A DNA stretch of 64,000 bases from Lithospermum erythrorhizon (lineage: Eukaryota; Streptophyta; Magnoliopsida; Boraginales; Boraginaceae). The DNA is taken from the NCBI GenBank assembly GCA_019722365.1, contig JADFUC010001935.1:2501-66500 (forward strand). The letters run 5' to 3'. The position numbers and the translations under genes are program-made. Positions 36,421 through 47,206 of this stretch are shown here, piece by piece. Under the pieces are notes generated by a model, which was not told where the DNA came from, searched no databases, and was given only the letters and a program-made list of their open reading frames with translations. Numbering within the stretch: position 1 is the first letter of the stretch; the number at the start of each line of letters is the position of its first letter.

Positions 36421-36954
36421 AAAGTAATTCAAGTGTTAAAATTAACTGGGGATTTATGAAAATCGTCAAAATTTGCCTATATGTTAATTGTCCGTTAAGT
36501 GGGACCCGCCAGCAAAAGAATGAACAAAAACAAATGGTCCACTGGAAGCTTCACATGTGGCGCTTGGGAGGATGAGTACGGTCGTATTCAGCTGAACAAT
36601 TCACAAACCGAAAGCAATACCTTCAATTAAAATACATAAATCTACCAAATCTTCATTTGATACTTTTTATAATAATAATTTAATAAAATTAAAGTTTTCT
36701 TTCATCAATAGTTTTTATTTTGCAAGATCTATAAATAGAGATTAATTTTGAGTTATTTGAATAATAAAAATTTGTTATTTTTTCCAATTTTCATTTATTT
36801 TCGTATTTAAACCTTTCAAGATAATATGTAAATTTGAATATCATATAATAATTATTTCATTAATAAAAAATTAATAATTTGTAATTATAAATATATAATA
36901 ACAATATTATAAAATTAATAATAATGTATATGAAACTAAAGAGAGAATTGTTAC
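36421..36954. other. AT-rich DNA; nothing recognised
   Basis: No frame or repeat partner seen apart from simple AT runs. Confidence 0.35.
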
Positions 36955-37037
36955 TTAATATACTATAAAACAACATAAATAGACGGTATCAAAGAGAAAA
37001 GAGGGGAATAGATTTTATTGATTGTATAATTGTGTAG

Positions 37038-39603
37038 CGTAATAACCGCTACGCTGGAAAAAAAAAATTTAAATTTTTCGTCGTATGGACCTGTGATAGT
37101 ATAAATAATTTTATGATAATATTATTTCAGAAATTTTTGGAGCCAAATTAGTATTTATAATTTAGTAGTGTTGCTATGGAAAATTTTTATCTTTTGGAAT
37201 CGGGTTCGCTGGTATTTAAGTACGATAAATGAGAAATTAACTGAAACCGAATCGACCGAGTCTTTTAAATATCTACTCCATACTTATCTTCCACATCATC
37301 ACTAACACTTCATTTCTTCTTCTTCCTTCATGTTGGCCGAGATTTGCCACCCCCCTCCTCAACAAATTTTTCCATTTCTCTTCGATTGCCGCCAAACTCA
37401 AGATCAAGCTTGTAATATCGCTTCTCCCCATCCTTCTTCGAAAGGCGTAATTTAAAGTTCAAGTCTTTTATATATTTCGGGTTTTGACATATTGACTTTT
37501 AGTTGACTTTTCCATAATTCAATTTTATGATGAAATTTAGTCGGCTATGGGTTCTGTATGATGCATATGTTTATTTAATTCATGATTTTGTGAGAAGTCG
37601 CTTGAGGATGTTACATGGTCGAAGTTGACTTTTTCTAGGTTTCGTTGACTTTTTCGGGGTGATATTTTTATAAGACTTTAAACGTGGTAGAAGTTTAATT
37701 TGACCTTATTATAGTTATTGTGGATATTAAATTGGTGATTTAAAAGGATTAAAGGAAATAAGGTCAAAAGTGTTAATTTCAGCCAGAATCGAGTATTTTC
37801 GGAAAAGATGTATTGTAAATTAGGGACCCGACAACTAGAATGACTTATGTTTCGATTTCTAATGATAAAGTAATAAGACGGAATTTTGGGCCAGATCGAT
37901 TCGTCATAGTCTCGACGGGATTATATCGATAAGCATTCGTCATGTTAGATCATGAAATCGCTCCATTAGAGTTGGTAATGCTTTATTCAGAACGTAATTT
38001 TGGTATTAGTTCCGAGTATACTTTTCAGCCATAGCCTTGATCATGAAAAGTAACGCCCGTTATCGCTTCGTGAGGACTTTGTGATAGCTGGCAGAGGCGA
38101 AGATTTATCTCACTAAAATACCATTTACTTTTAAATAGTGAACATGTTATCAAGGGTATCATTATGTGAGAATGATGTACATGTCATTTGTTCTCGATTA
38201 CGCGAGAATGATATACATGTAATTTGTATGATTACGTTGGTGGATTCAATTGTGAGCCATGATATGATTATGTGATTATATTCTCAGGGCGTCAAGATTG
38301 CTCGACGTAAGTAATAGCTTTCGAACTCCCAACTTATATTTCTCGATTGCGACCTCGTTTCAAGATCAAGTTGCCTCGCAAGCTCCGTTTTAACTTATGT
38401 ATTTCTCACAGGCCTTGTCGGCCATCGCGCTTGACTTACAATTGTGAAATGTTTTAGCCGCAAGGCTTGGATATCAGTTTCGGGAGCAGTAGTAGATGGT
38501 TATTGAGCGATGGTTGGGAAAGCATGCATGCCTGAGGCGATTTCCGAGTATTAGACATTATCCTAGACCGATGGTTACGGGTTGTGCATTTTAAGAGCTG
38601 CTAGTGTGACGCCTTTATACGCCGGTATAAGAGCGTTGTGTATCGCCTTATAACACGCCGGTATAAGAGGGAAACAGACGCCTTTTATACGTCGGGTATA
38701 AGAAGGCTACAGACGCCTTATACGCCTAAGAGATAAAGAGCTGCCAAGCATCGCCTTATACTGGTATAAGAGCGTTGGTTATCGCCTTTACACTTCGGTA
38801 TAGAAGGCCAGATCAACCGGTTGAGCTTTATGCGCATCGCATTGTAATCCGCATTGCATCTGGGCTGGCGAGTGATCATTTAATTGTATATGGTTTTGTT
38901 GGTTCCCGCGACCGTAATTTTCAAGTGGGGTTTGGTGTGATTTTTATTCAAGGAGAGTTGTATTCATTATCAGACCCTATTCTACAAGTACGCCATTTAT
39001 GTGAATTATCTTTTGTAAGTATAAATATGGCCGTAGATAATCTTATCAGATATCTATATATACGCGTATTTGACTCCTATGTTAATTACGGTCGCGACGA
39101 GAGGATTTAAGCCACCCGGTGTTAAGTTTCACTAAGCTTCTCAAGCGGCTTACACCCATTTTCGCTTTTGGGAGGCATTTACTCACACAGTCGGCTGCAC
39201 GGCTGGGCTGAGCGCAGTTGTCGTGAGAGTCAGTTCGAGGGCGAGCATCGGGCAGAGATCCTCACGCCTAATTTTGATGCGTTGTCAAAATGTTTTGATC
39301 GTTGTACTTATTTTCAAACTTTAGCCTTGTCATAGCTTGTCATTTTGTATTACGAAAGAATACTTACTCTTCTTTTGTAGCCTCATTGGCATTACTATTT
39401 ATTCTGGGATATGTTGTATATATATGGAGCTGTTGTTGATATCACCACTGATTGTAAATTTTTAAACCGTGATTATTTTGTAATATTATATGTAACGATT
39501 TTTGAAGGAAACGAGTAGTTTTAAACCGAGTCGCCCATCGCTTTGGCGATTCGTGTTCGGGATTATAACGACTTCACCGTATACCGACCAAGTGGTCGTT
39601 ACA
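37038..39603 (+). mobile_element. Solo LTR 2, with perfect 5-bp target duplication
   Basis: 2,566 bp, starting CGTAATAACCG (a one-base change of TGTAATAACCG) and ending GGTCGTTACA. TGTAG stands on both sides (37,033-37,037 and 39,604-39,608). Removing the element and one TGTAG restores the host LTR, as its partner at 45.0-45.25 kb shows. Inside: a core promoter-like GGTATTTAAG (37,211-37,220), the TTGACTTTT stretch, and a minisatellite of CGCCTTATA/CGGTATAAG units at 38,610-38,815. Two LTRs and an interior are absent, so it arose by recombination between the LTRs of a full element. Confidence 0.88.
38610..38815 (+). repeat. Minisatellite inside solo LTR 2
   Basis: About six copies of a 35-40-bp unit with the core CGCC(TT)TATA(A)CGCCGGTATAAG. 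Copies differ in length and sequence. The same position in solo LTR 1 holds a related, shorter array, and in LTR 3 an unrelated 30-bp array. Confidence 0.75.
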
Positions 39604-39980
39604 TGTAGAATACAATACAACGAAATAAGTCTATATTTATAAAGTTTCCAAGATACAATACATACAGAAATACTTGACTCTGCAAACAAGTAGGTTAATG
39701 TCTTTTTTTATCAATCCATCTCCTTCTTGCTACATAAAGATGACTGCTAGCATGACAAGACATCCATTATTTCCATAACGCCCCTGGATATCTAATCAAC
39801 ATGAATGTGCCTCGTTAAAACCTTACTATAAAACCCGCTTTTGGGACAAAACCTCGCTGGAAGGAAAAGAGTGCATATCTCAGAAGATACGGATAAAATG
39901 TTCTCTCATTAAAACCTTAATAGGAAAATCCATTAGGGACAAAATCATGATTAAGGAAAAAGAGTACAACGAATACTAAC

Positions 39981-39993
39981 TCCCCCTCATGAC
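39981..39993 (-). promoter_or_regulatory. Polypurine tract of the LARD-like element
   Basis: CATGAGGGGGAGT on the minus strand just before the LTR start TGTACTC at 39,968. A second similar tract (CATTGAGGGGGAGA, about 42,517-42,530) lies deeper in the element; multiple PPT-like tracts are known in some plant copia elements. Confidence 0.6.
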
Positions 39994-40578
39994 CATATCG
40001 CTTGACATTTTTAGTCGAGGAAGTTCATACTTTTGATAACTTCTCTAATGTCGGTGTAGGGTGACTTAGCGATAATATCTCGCTGTATTTATCACACGCC
40101 AATTTGTTGAACATTAATTGCTACAGTGGTCGCTTGGGACCAAACCACAAGTAATAATTTGCTGGATCATAGTAATAATATGGACTGGCTGATCATAGTT
40201 ATCTACCAAACACATTCACGACTTTCTTCGAGTATTTTATAATTTCTACGTTTGGATGATGTCAATACATGTCTTATTTCAGATATCACCATAAAATACA
40301 TCACTACTAGTAAATAAATATCATTTATGCGATCCTCCAATAGAGATCATATCAATATCATGCATTTGCAAAACCAATTGCCTATAAATTGAAATAGATT
40401 TAGTACCCTATATATGGTACTTCTCGACCATATAATTCTTTATATTTTCTCTTGGCATTAATGCAGCCAATGTTCATATTTAAGTATATCATAACTATCG
40501 ATGTTCAACATGACTTATCTAAGGTATCAGATCTCAAATTTCCTCTTCAAGAGGATTAGAACTTTTGAAGATTTTCGT

Positions 40579-40640
40579 AGTTCCAATAATATTTAAGCTC
40601 TATGAGTTCCAATAATATTTAAGCTCATAAATTTTCATTA
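40579..40640. repeat. 36-bp tandem duplication
   Basis: AGTTCCAATAATATTTAAGC begins at about 40,579 and again at 40,615, with near-identity between copies. Confidence 0.75.
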
Positions 40641-41829
40641 TCACAGTAAATTTTATCCCATCAAGATATGTAAATACGACGTCACAAGATCATTCAGATA
40701 ACCTTGTTTGGTTAACAATCAAGAGGAAAAAATCCCGTGAGAAAAACACCCAGCGAAAGAAAGAAACATTTCTTAGATACGGCTTGCGCTGTCTTCATTA
40801 AAATCCTTACCGAGAAAATTTCAGTGGAAAAAAAAACTCAGTGAAGGAAAAAAGAGTACAATGCATATCATACATATTGCCCTGATGAAATCATTAGTGT
40901 ATATTATTCAAGTAGAAAATCCAAATAATGCTACTGACATTTATCCAATATTGCATGATTATACAATCATGTTTCCATTGTAAGATATATACTAGAATTG
41001 ATACTTCAGAACCAAGTTCATATCTTCCGTATGAGATTTTATCTCTTATGTATCTCATTTTACATGAAATGAACATTTCTACTTTCTATGCTCAATTAAA
41101 ATTATTTCTATATATCGCTACAAGGAATTTGATTCCAAATCCTTTATAGACATGGTTGATAACTAAGAACACTACAGAGTTCTTTGTGACTAACTTACTC
41201 ATGATAATCTAAATACCGAGAAATCGAGTCTCAATAAATTATAATAGTTCTTCAATCGTATCACGATTATTCGAATCATCAATTATGACAAATAATTAAA
41301 TCATAAATATATGTAAGATCAATATAACCTCATTAATAATTCAAATACATCATATACATAACAAGTAAACAAATAGATCATATAACCATATGGCATACTA
41401 TCGATAGACTTGCTTTTATACTTGTGACACATCGAATAAAATGATCATGCAAATAAATGTCTAATAATGAAATTCCGAACTTTGTAATCCATCTTCCGAT
41501 GACTTAAATATTCAAATATTTTGACTTTAACTCAATCGAAGTTAAGTTCCTGGGATACATATTTGTGCTTCGTGCATATCATAACTCTCTTATACATGAT
41601 ACCAATCCTATACATGTATTCACGTATACGTATTTCATCATGCTATATTATACTATATACGCATATCAAGAGGCTATATTTTATTGCTAGCGCACATATA
41701 TAATTTCGATACTTTCCATCACAAAAGTTGCATGACACTTTATAATTCAGCTTAAGGCTGGTACAAATCTTTATGGATTTCGCTTATTTGCACATATACC
41801 TCCATTATATACTATAAGAGTATCATATT

Positions 41830-44465
41830 TGGATTAGACTTCAAGTCTAAATTTCTACTTCTATAGTATGTTTCCCGTTAGACTCACTAATATATATTTC
41901 ACTAGTATCATATTTCTCATATTAGGACTTTCGTGTCTAAATTTCTCACTTATATACGAAGTTTCGCTTACTTAATCAAGGTTTTTCTCTTTGGTCATTC
42001 ATAAATATATCTATATATATATATCTACTCAATTTAAGGAGATAGATTTTAGATCCTCATATTTCTTCATTATATAGAGCCTTTAATCTATATTGCCTAA
42101 TAATGCTTTAATTTTCGTTCCACCATATCTATAAATTTTAGATTCATTATAACCATGTAATTCTCAAGTATAAATGTCTTCGTATTATCAGAGCTTTAGC
42201 TTATTCATGATATATTCAATGCACTTTTGGAGGCGATATTCTCCTAGATCATCTTCAATGTCATATCTTCAATGGTGGAACTATATCATTTACAATGGTT
42301 CTTCAGGAACCTCCACTCTATTTTGAGTGTTTACAACCCAGATAAGATTTCATTGCTTTCGAGGTCTAATTTGTTTGGTAATGAACTTCTAGTTCATATC
42401 ATCCCTTATTCATATTTTTTCTTGAACTTCAAGTTCATATTTATTCATTTTTTATGATCATCTAATATAAGGATATTTCAATGCAAGATAGTCTATTTTT
42501 TCAGTTGTATACTATTCTCCCCCTCAATGTTTAAAATATTAATATATCACAGTGAAAAATTACTTGATAAATTAATTTCAATTTCGTATTTCCAAGTATA
42601 TAAATGTACATACCTTCTGGGTATAATAATCATTTAAAAATCATCATTTGTGCATAGTACGAGAATATATATATGATGATGCATTAACTGAGGTAAAATA
42701 TGTGGTTTCTAACCAAACCAACTATACGAGGAGTTTTATAATACTCTAAGCATAATGCGAACAAGCGTTAACGATGAATCGAGGTATCGCATTTAATTCA
42801 ACGCGCCCCACAACCAACGAGCGTACACTACGGCCTCACATGTTCTTCAGCTTACACTACGTTTTTCCACATAAATTCTTCAAACATAATAGTTTATTGA
42901 CTCTTTCACCAGTCTCCACCAAATATTCAATTATTCTTTAGCATTATAACTAACCCGACGGTCTAACCGGGTTATGCCAAATAATAAAATTTTCATACCT
43001 CAAACTTTCGGCTCGACAACAAGTGTATTTGGATATGCAACATGTTTGTTACTACAGTAACAATATATCGCTCTTTCCAAAGCCTTCCAATTGATTTTGC
43101 TACACTTTTGACAAATATTAGCTCTTTCCGAGCCTTCAGCTGTCGGCCTTTACCCGTAGACAATTTGACATATATTTTGAAATTATTTAAATTCCTTCAG
43201 ACTCGTAATATGGTGCATCTTTAATACATATTTTCGAGGCACCGACCGTTATCTCTTCCAGCATTCACAATTTTGTATCATTCGATATTGTAATAACACT
43301 AACTTGTGTTATTAGATAAGAAAATATTTCTTATCTTTTTAGAACGGTACGAGTCATACACTATCTATACATATTTCTCCTTTATCCATGTTATCGTGGC
43401 AATCCTATTGAAATCGAAAATCATACACTGTGTAAGTTCCTAGGAAAGATGGGGATGCGCCATACACCAAGTAATACCAAATCTTCTTAAGTCGAACTAG
43501 CCTAAACATGTATAATCAATACACCAACTATGATTAGGGGAATTCATTGTTCTTCAAGACATGATATGTTGGCTTTTTCTAAACATTCAATTAACTTTTA
43601 CACTACCTCATATTATGATAACATTCTATTTAGTTATCAAGTAAGAATATTTTCTTCTCTTTTAAAGTGGTATGTATTATGCCTATATACTGCATACTCA
43701 GACTATCTCGGATGGTTACATACTCAGACAATATCATTTGTAAGGTACTTCTAGACCTTGAAGAAATCAAGATTAATCAAATTAAAGCTCAATTCATGGG
43801 TGGAATCAATTATTTCAATTATATGAGTTCGCTCATAAGTGAATTCACCATATTATTTTATTTCAAAATATTGAGGGCATTCACATAGATTCTTCAAGAA
43901 TATTCAAAAGCCCTTAATATATATGATTATCATTTTTAAGCCCTTAATCTTTTCATATTCGTGCTTGCTTAAAATTAAGTATTCAAGACACATCAAAAGG
44001 TTCAAAGATATTTAGTCTTTTGGACTAATTATAATCTAAATTTTGAGTCTTTTGTTGCAATGCTTATTACGACTACAAATCTTACGATTAGTCTTCCTGA
44101 CTAATACAATAACCTAAATTTTCTCCAACTATACATAATCAAGTCTTATAGACTAGTCGCGAGATTATGCGGTAGGAAGAATATTTTCCTGTAAGTCTCT
44201 AGACTAATAATATATCTCGCACTACATAATACTCATACAAATAGATCTGATTAATAATTCACATGATCATCAATCGAACGATTATATACATAAATATAAT
44301 AAGTCTCTAAACTTAGATGATTGATACATGCCTTCTAGATAAATATATATCTAATAATTAACGAATCATAATAAGTAAAGATTTAATAAAACTAATTTTA
44401 TCGAATTAATAAGTCTTCAGGACTTAAGCATTTGATAATTGTCTTCTTGACTCATATAAAATATA
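41830..44465. repeat. Dispersed family of short perfect palindromes
   Basis: Short hairpins recur inside the element: TTAGACTTCAAGTCTAA (41,834-41,850), ATGAACTTCTAGTTCAT (42,381-42,397), TGAACTTCAAGTTCA (42,423-42,437), AGTCTTTTGGACT (44,014-44,026), ATTAGTCTTCCTGACTAAT (44,087-44,105), AGTCTTATAGACT (44,142-44,154), AGTCTCTAGACT (44,194-44,205) and TAAGTCTTCAGGACTTA (44,410-44,426). Stems are 4-8 bp with 1-5-base loops. Both arms change together between copies while the fold is kept. Confidence 0.75.
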
Positions 44466-44982
44466 TAAATCTAATGATTAGTTTCAATATATGTAATAGT
44501 ACGAAAATATCAGTCTACTCATAAATCACTATTAATACTTAATCAAACTAATTATATTTAATATTTTTATACTAGTGGTCAGTATTAGATGCAAGCTCTG
44601 TATATAAACAATAATATTCCGTATTCTAAATCAATTATCTATTGAATCTTACATGATCCAAAGTATAGTCAAAATCATATACTACTTACTAGTTAATAAT
44701 CGTTTTCACTAAACCACGCAAAGTATTAATAAAAGAATCATAATTCTATAATTCTTTGGTTGACAAGCTCATTTCATATGACAACGATAAAATTCATAAT
44801 TCTATAATTGAGTACCTTTTAATCAATCGAGATGTTAACTAACTCTACTGTATATATACAATATCTTCAAAGCCTAATGTTTGATCTTCAACAATATCTA
44901 GGAGAACGATACTAACATTTTTCCTACAAGTCAAACCTCATAGTATTTTTCCTTATCGTATCACACATCACTGGAAGATTAA

Positions 44983-45250
44983 TCGCATCGATAACGTGTT
45001 ACATATCATAACTATAAAAAACGTAAATAGATGAGAATAAGATAAGCGAGGGGAATAGATTTTATTGATTTATACCTGCAGTAATGCCAACAATAAAGCT
45101 TGTTATTTATAGGCTCTAAGATACAATACATATGGTAAATACATGACTCTCAGAAATAAAGAGACTAATTTCTTTTCTCATCAATCCATCTCCTTTGTCA
45201 TACACAAGATGACTCGTGCGCAAGACAAGACATCCATGATTTTTACGACA
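44983..45250 (-). repeat. 5' LTR (minus orientation), outer end truncated, and PBS region
   Basis: Matches the left LTR from about 45,010 to 45,246. Next to it on the inner side is AACACGTTATCGATGCG (minus strand), which resembles the AACACGTTATCAGCACG sequence often found just inside plant LTR elements. Confidence 0.55.
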
Positions 45251-46484
45251 ACAATAAAAAATTATAATAGGATTTATAAATGTTGATGCTGATGAAAGAT
45301 AATAAGCAACATTTAGTTGCCTAGCTACCGTGGGCGCCGTAAAAATTAGGTGTTAAATTATAAAAGATAAAGAGTAATAATCACGCCAAGAAATTAACGG
45401 TTAAATTTTTGGCTATCTCAATGAGACGGTCTAAAGTAGTTAATATACAATCATTTGAAAGATGTTATTTAATCATAATATTTCTGGGTCTAGGATACAA
45501 CTTACATTATACATTTATCAACAAATCAAAAATAAATGAAAAATGAAAAATGGTAAAAACGACCTTTGGAGCTGGATATTTTGACAAAGGTACATAATCA
45601 TCTATAACCATGTAAACAAAATATTCATTAACCAAAATCACTGTAATTTAGGGTACGAAAAATTAAACGTGAATAAAGGATGAAAACTATAATTTAACAT
45701 ATAAAAGTGGCAATTCAAATGTAAATCTACACAAAAAATTACATACGATTAATTTATTTATTTTATTAAAATTGAATGCGTAAATAATAGATTTGAACAT
45801 ATGTAATTTCATCCAATATTATAATCAATACTACATTTACAAAACTAATTTAGTTAAAATGCAAAATTAAAATTGGACAATTGATTTCTGCATCAGGAAA
45901 TCACGAATCAAAAAAGCAAAATATTAAATAATGAAACTTAAATTAGGGGATCTGTTGAGGCTCAAGTCTTCTTCGTGAAGATGATTTAAAAAGAAGTGGG
46001 TTGCAGAGGAGGGCGTTGGTTGGTCAGTTGTAAAAAATAAATTGGTAAGATACCCGCAACATACCTCTTTTTATTTATTTTACTATAACTATTGGATCAA
46101 AAGCAATTAAATATGAAATTTAATTGTCAAGAATAGTCTAAGCATCATGCTTGCAAAGTTTCTAAGCCTACAAGAATTAATCCAAAAAATATAGTACACT
46201 ATTAGTAGCAAAGCTTGAACCAAAATTGAGGAGCCAAAAAATAATATATTTATTTAAATGATTTTATTTTATTATCCAGGGGTCAGTCGATACTACATTT
46301 TATGTAAGAAAACTTATAAATTCTAGTATACTCTAAAATTTTCAGAACTAAAGATATATTTTTTTCTTCATCTCTTACAAGCTCGCTACTGCATACAACT
46401 ACATATAATTTATTGTACCACAAAATTTAGAGTTATTGCTGAAAGACAAAATTGACTGCTAACTATGACAAAACTGGAAATTGT
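45251..46484. other. AT-rich intergenic DNA; no gene seen
   Basis: No supported frame. The right part is downstream of the peptide gene on the minus strand and would contain its 3' UTR. Confidence 0.4.
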
Positions 46485-47206
46485 TTAGGCATACAAATCC
46501 ATGGAACTATTAGGTGATCGGAAGGAGAAGTTGGAAACTTTTACTTTTTGGCAATCACTATGGGAGAGACAACGGGGAAGAGCTTGAGTAGTTGAAGAAC
46601 CAGGGACTGCACAATCATCGGTCGCCTTGATAGGTACAAGATCTGTAAATTGTATCACATATTTATCATCAATTCATCATAATATATGTCATAGGAGTTG
46701 GAAAAATTACATAATTGATTCAAATAGTATATGTGGAATTTTGCAATTGTGTCATATATCATAAGAGATTAAACTATAATAAATGTTTATTCAAACATTG
46801 AGGTACTTTAGTTGAAATTATTTAATTATTTTAGAGAAAATATACCGAACTTATAAACCAAACAATATAATAACATACTCCAAAACATTTAAATAATCAT
46901 ATGCATAGGCCGATTGAATGCATATCTCTCTGACATGCTTACAGCTTTTAAAATGATTCAAGCATTTAATAAAGAAAAATAACAATAGATAAATGGCATA
47001 CATACAACAATAAGTCATTTTGATTTATTACAATATATCCTAACGAAACATATATAGAATATGAAATTATTTACTCCATATTTAATCAGAAATTTTTTGC
47101 CTTGAAACTGGGGGATCTCCCGGTAATAACGAGAAATGAGAGTGAGAAACTTACATGACACAAGAACTAGAACGAATAAAATTGGTAGAAACTCGAACTT
47201 TCCCAT
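46485..47206 (-). CDS. Small secreted peptide with three cysteines, two exons
   Basis: Exon 1 is 47,206-47,155 and exon 2 is 46,642-46,485, with a 512-bp intron bounded by GTAAGT and a TTTACAG acceptor. The joined frame is 69 codons. Residues 1-24 form a clear signal peptide (MGKFEFLPILFVLVLVS, then a hydrophobic stretch ending IKA). The mature part of about 45 residues has Cys28, Cys42 and Cys48, with RCLSHSDCQK around the last two. A C-x4-D-C pattern after a signal peptide split by an intron is the layout of NCR/late-nodulin-like and other cysteine-rich peptide genes. Only three Cys are present instead of four or six, so family membership is unproven. The unspliced frame hides this gene. 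Function unknown; secretion is inferred. Confidence 0.6.
46643..47154 (-). other. Intron of the small peptide gene
   Basis: Phase-1 intron: it splits the codon for Tyr18, inside the signal-peptide region. Donor GTAAGT is ideal; the acceptor TTTACAG lies after an AT-rich tract. The intron is strongly AT-rich, as plant introns are. Confidence 0.55.

Larger units (their letters stand above)
36955..39968 (-). repeat. 3' LTR (minus orientation), split by a solo LTR
   Basis: Pieces 36,955-37,037 and 39,609-39,968 form one LTR of about 440 bp once the 37,038-39,603 insertion and one TGTAG are removed. The part nearest the PPT contains two copies of a CCTCGTTAAAACCTT... GGGACAAAA... AAAGAGT motif, at about 39,811-39,875 and 39,905-39,967. 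Confidence 0.6.
36955..45250 (-). mobile_element. Non-coding LTR element (LARD-like), with nested solo LTR
   Basis: The sequence at 36,960-37,037 plus 39,604-39,780 matches 45,010-45,246 (AGGGGAATAGATTTTATTGA, AAGATACAATACATA, TCAATCCATCTCCTT, GACAAGACATCCAT), giving two LTR copies. On the minus strand a PPT (ATGAGGGGGAGT, 39,980-39,992) leads to an LTR start TGTACTCTTTTTCC, and AACACGTTATCGATGCG at about 44,983-45,002 lies where a PBS region should be. About 5 kb of interior has no gag or pol frame. The right copy lacks about 190 bp present in the left one, so it is truncated at its outer end. Confidence 0.65.

Noticed and set aside
38775..39110. A 111-codon plus-strand frame
   Set aside because: It lies inside solo LTR 2 and starts in the minisatellite. 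It is not kept in the other two LTRs and shows no domain.
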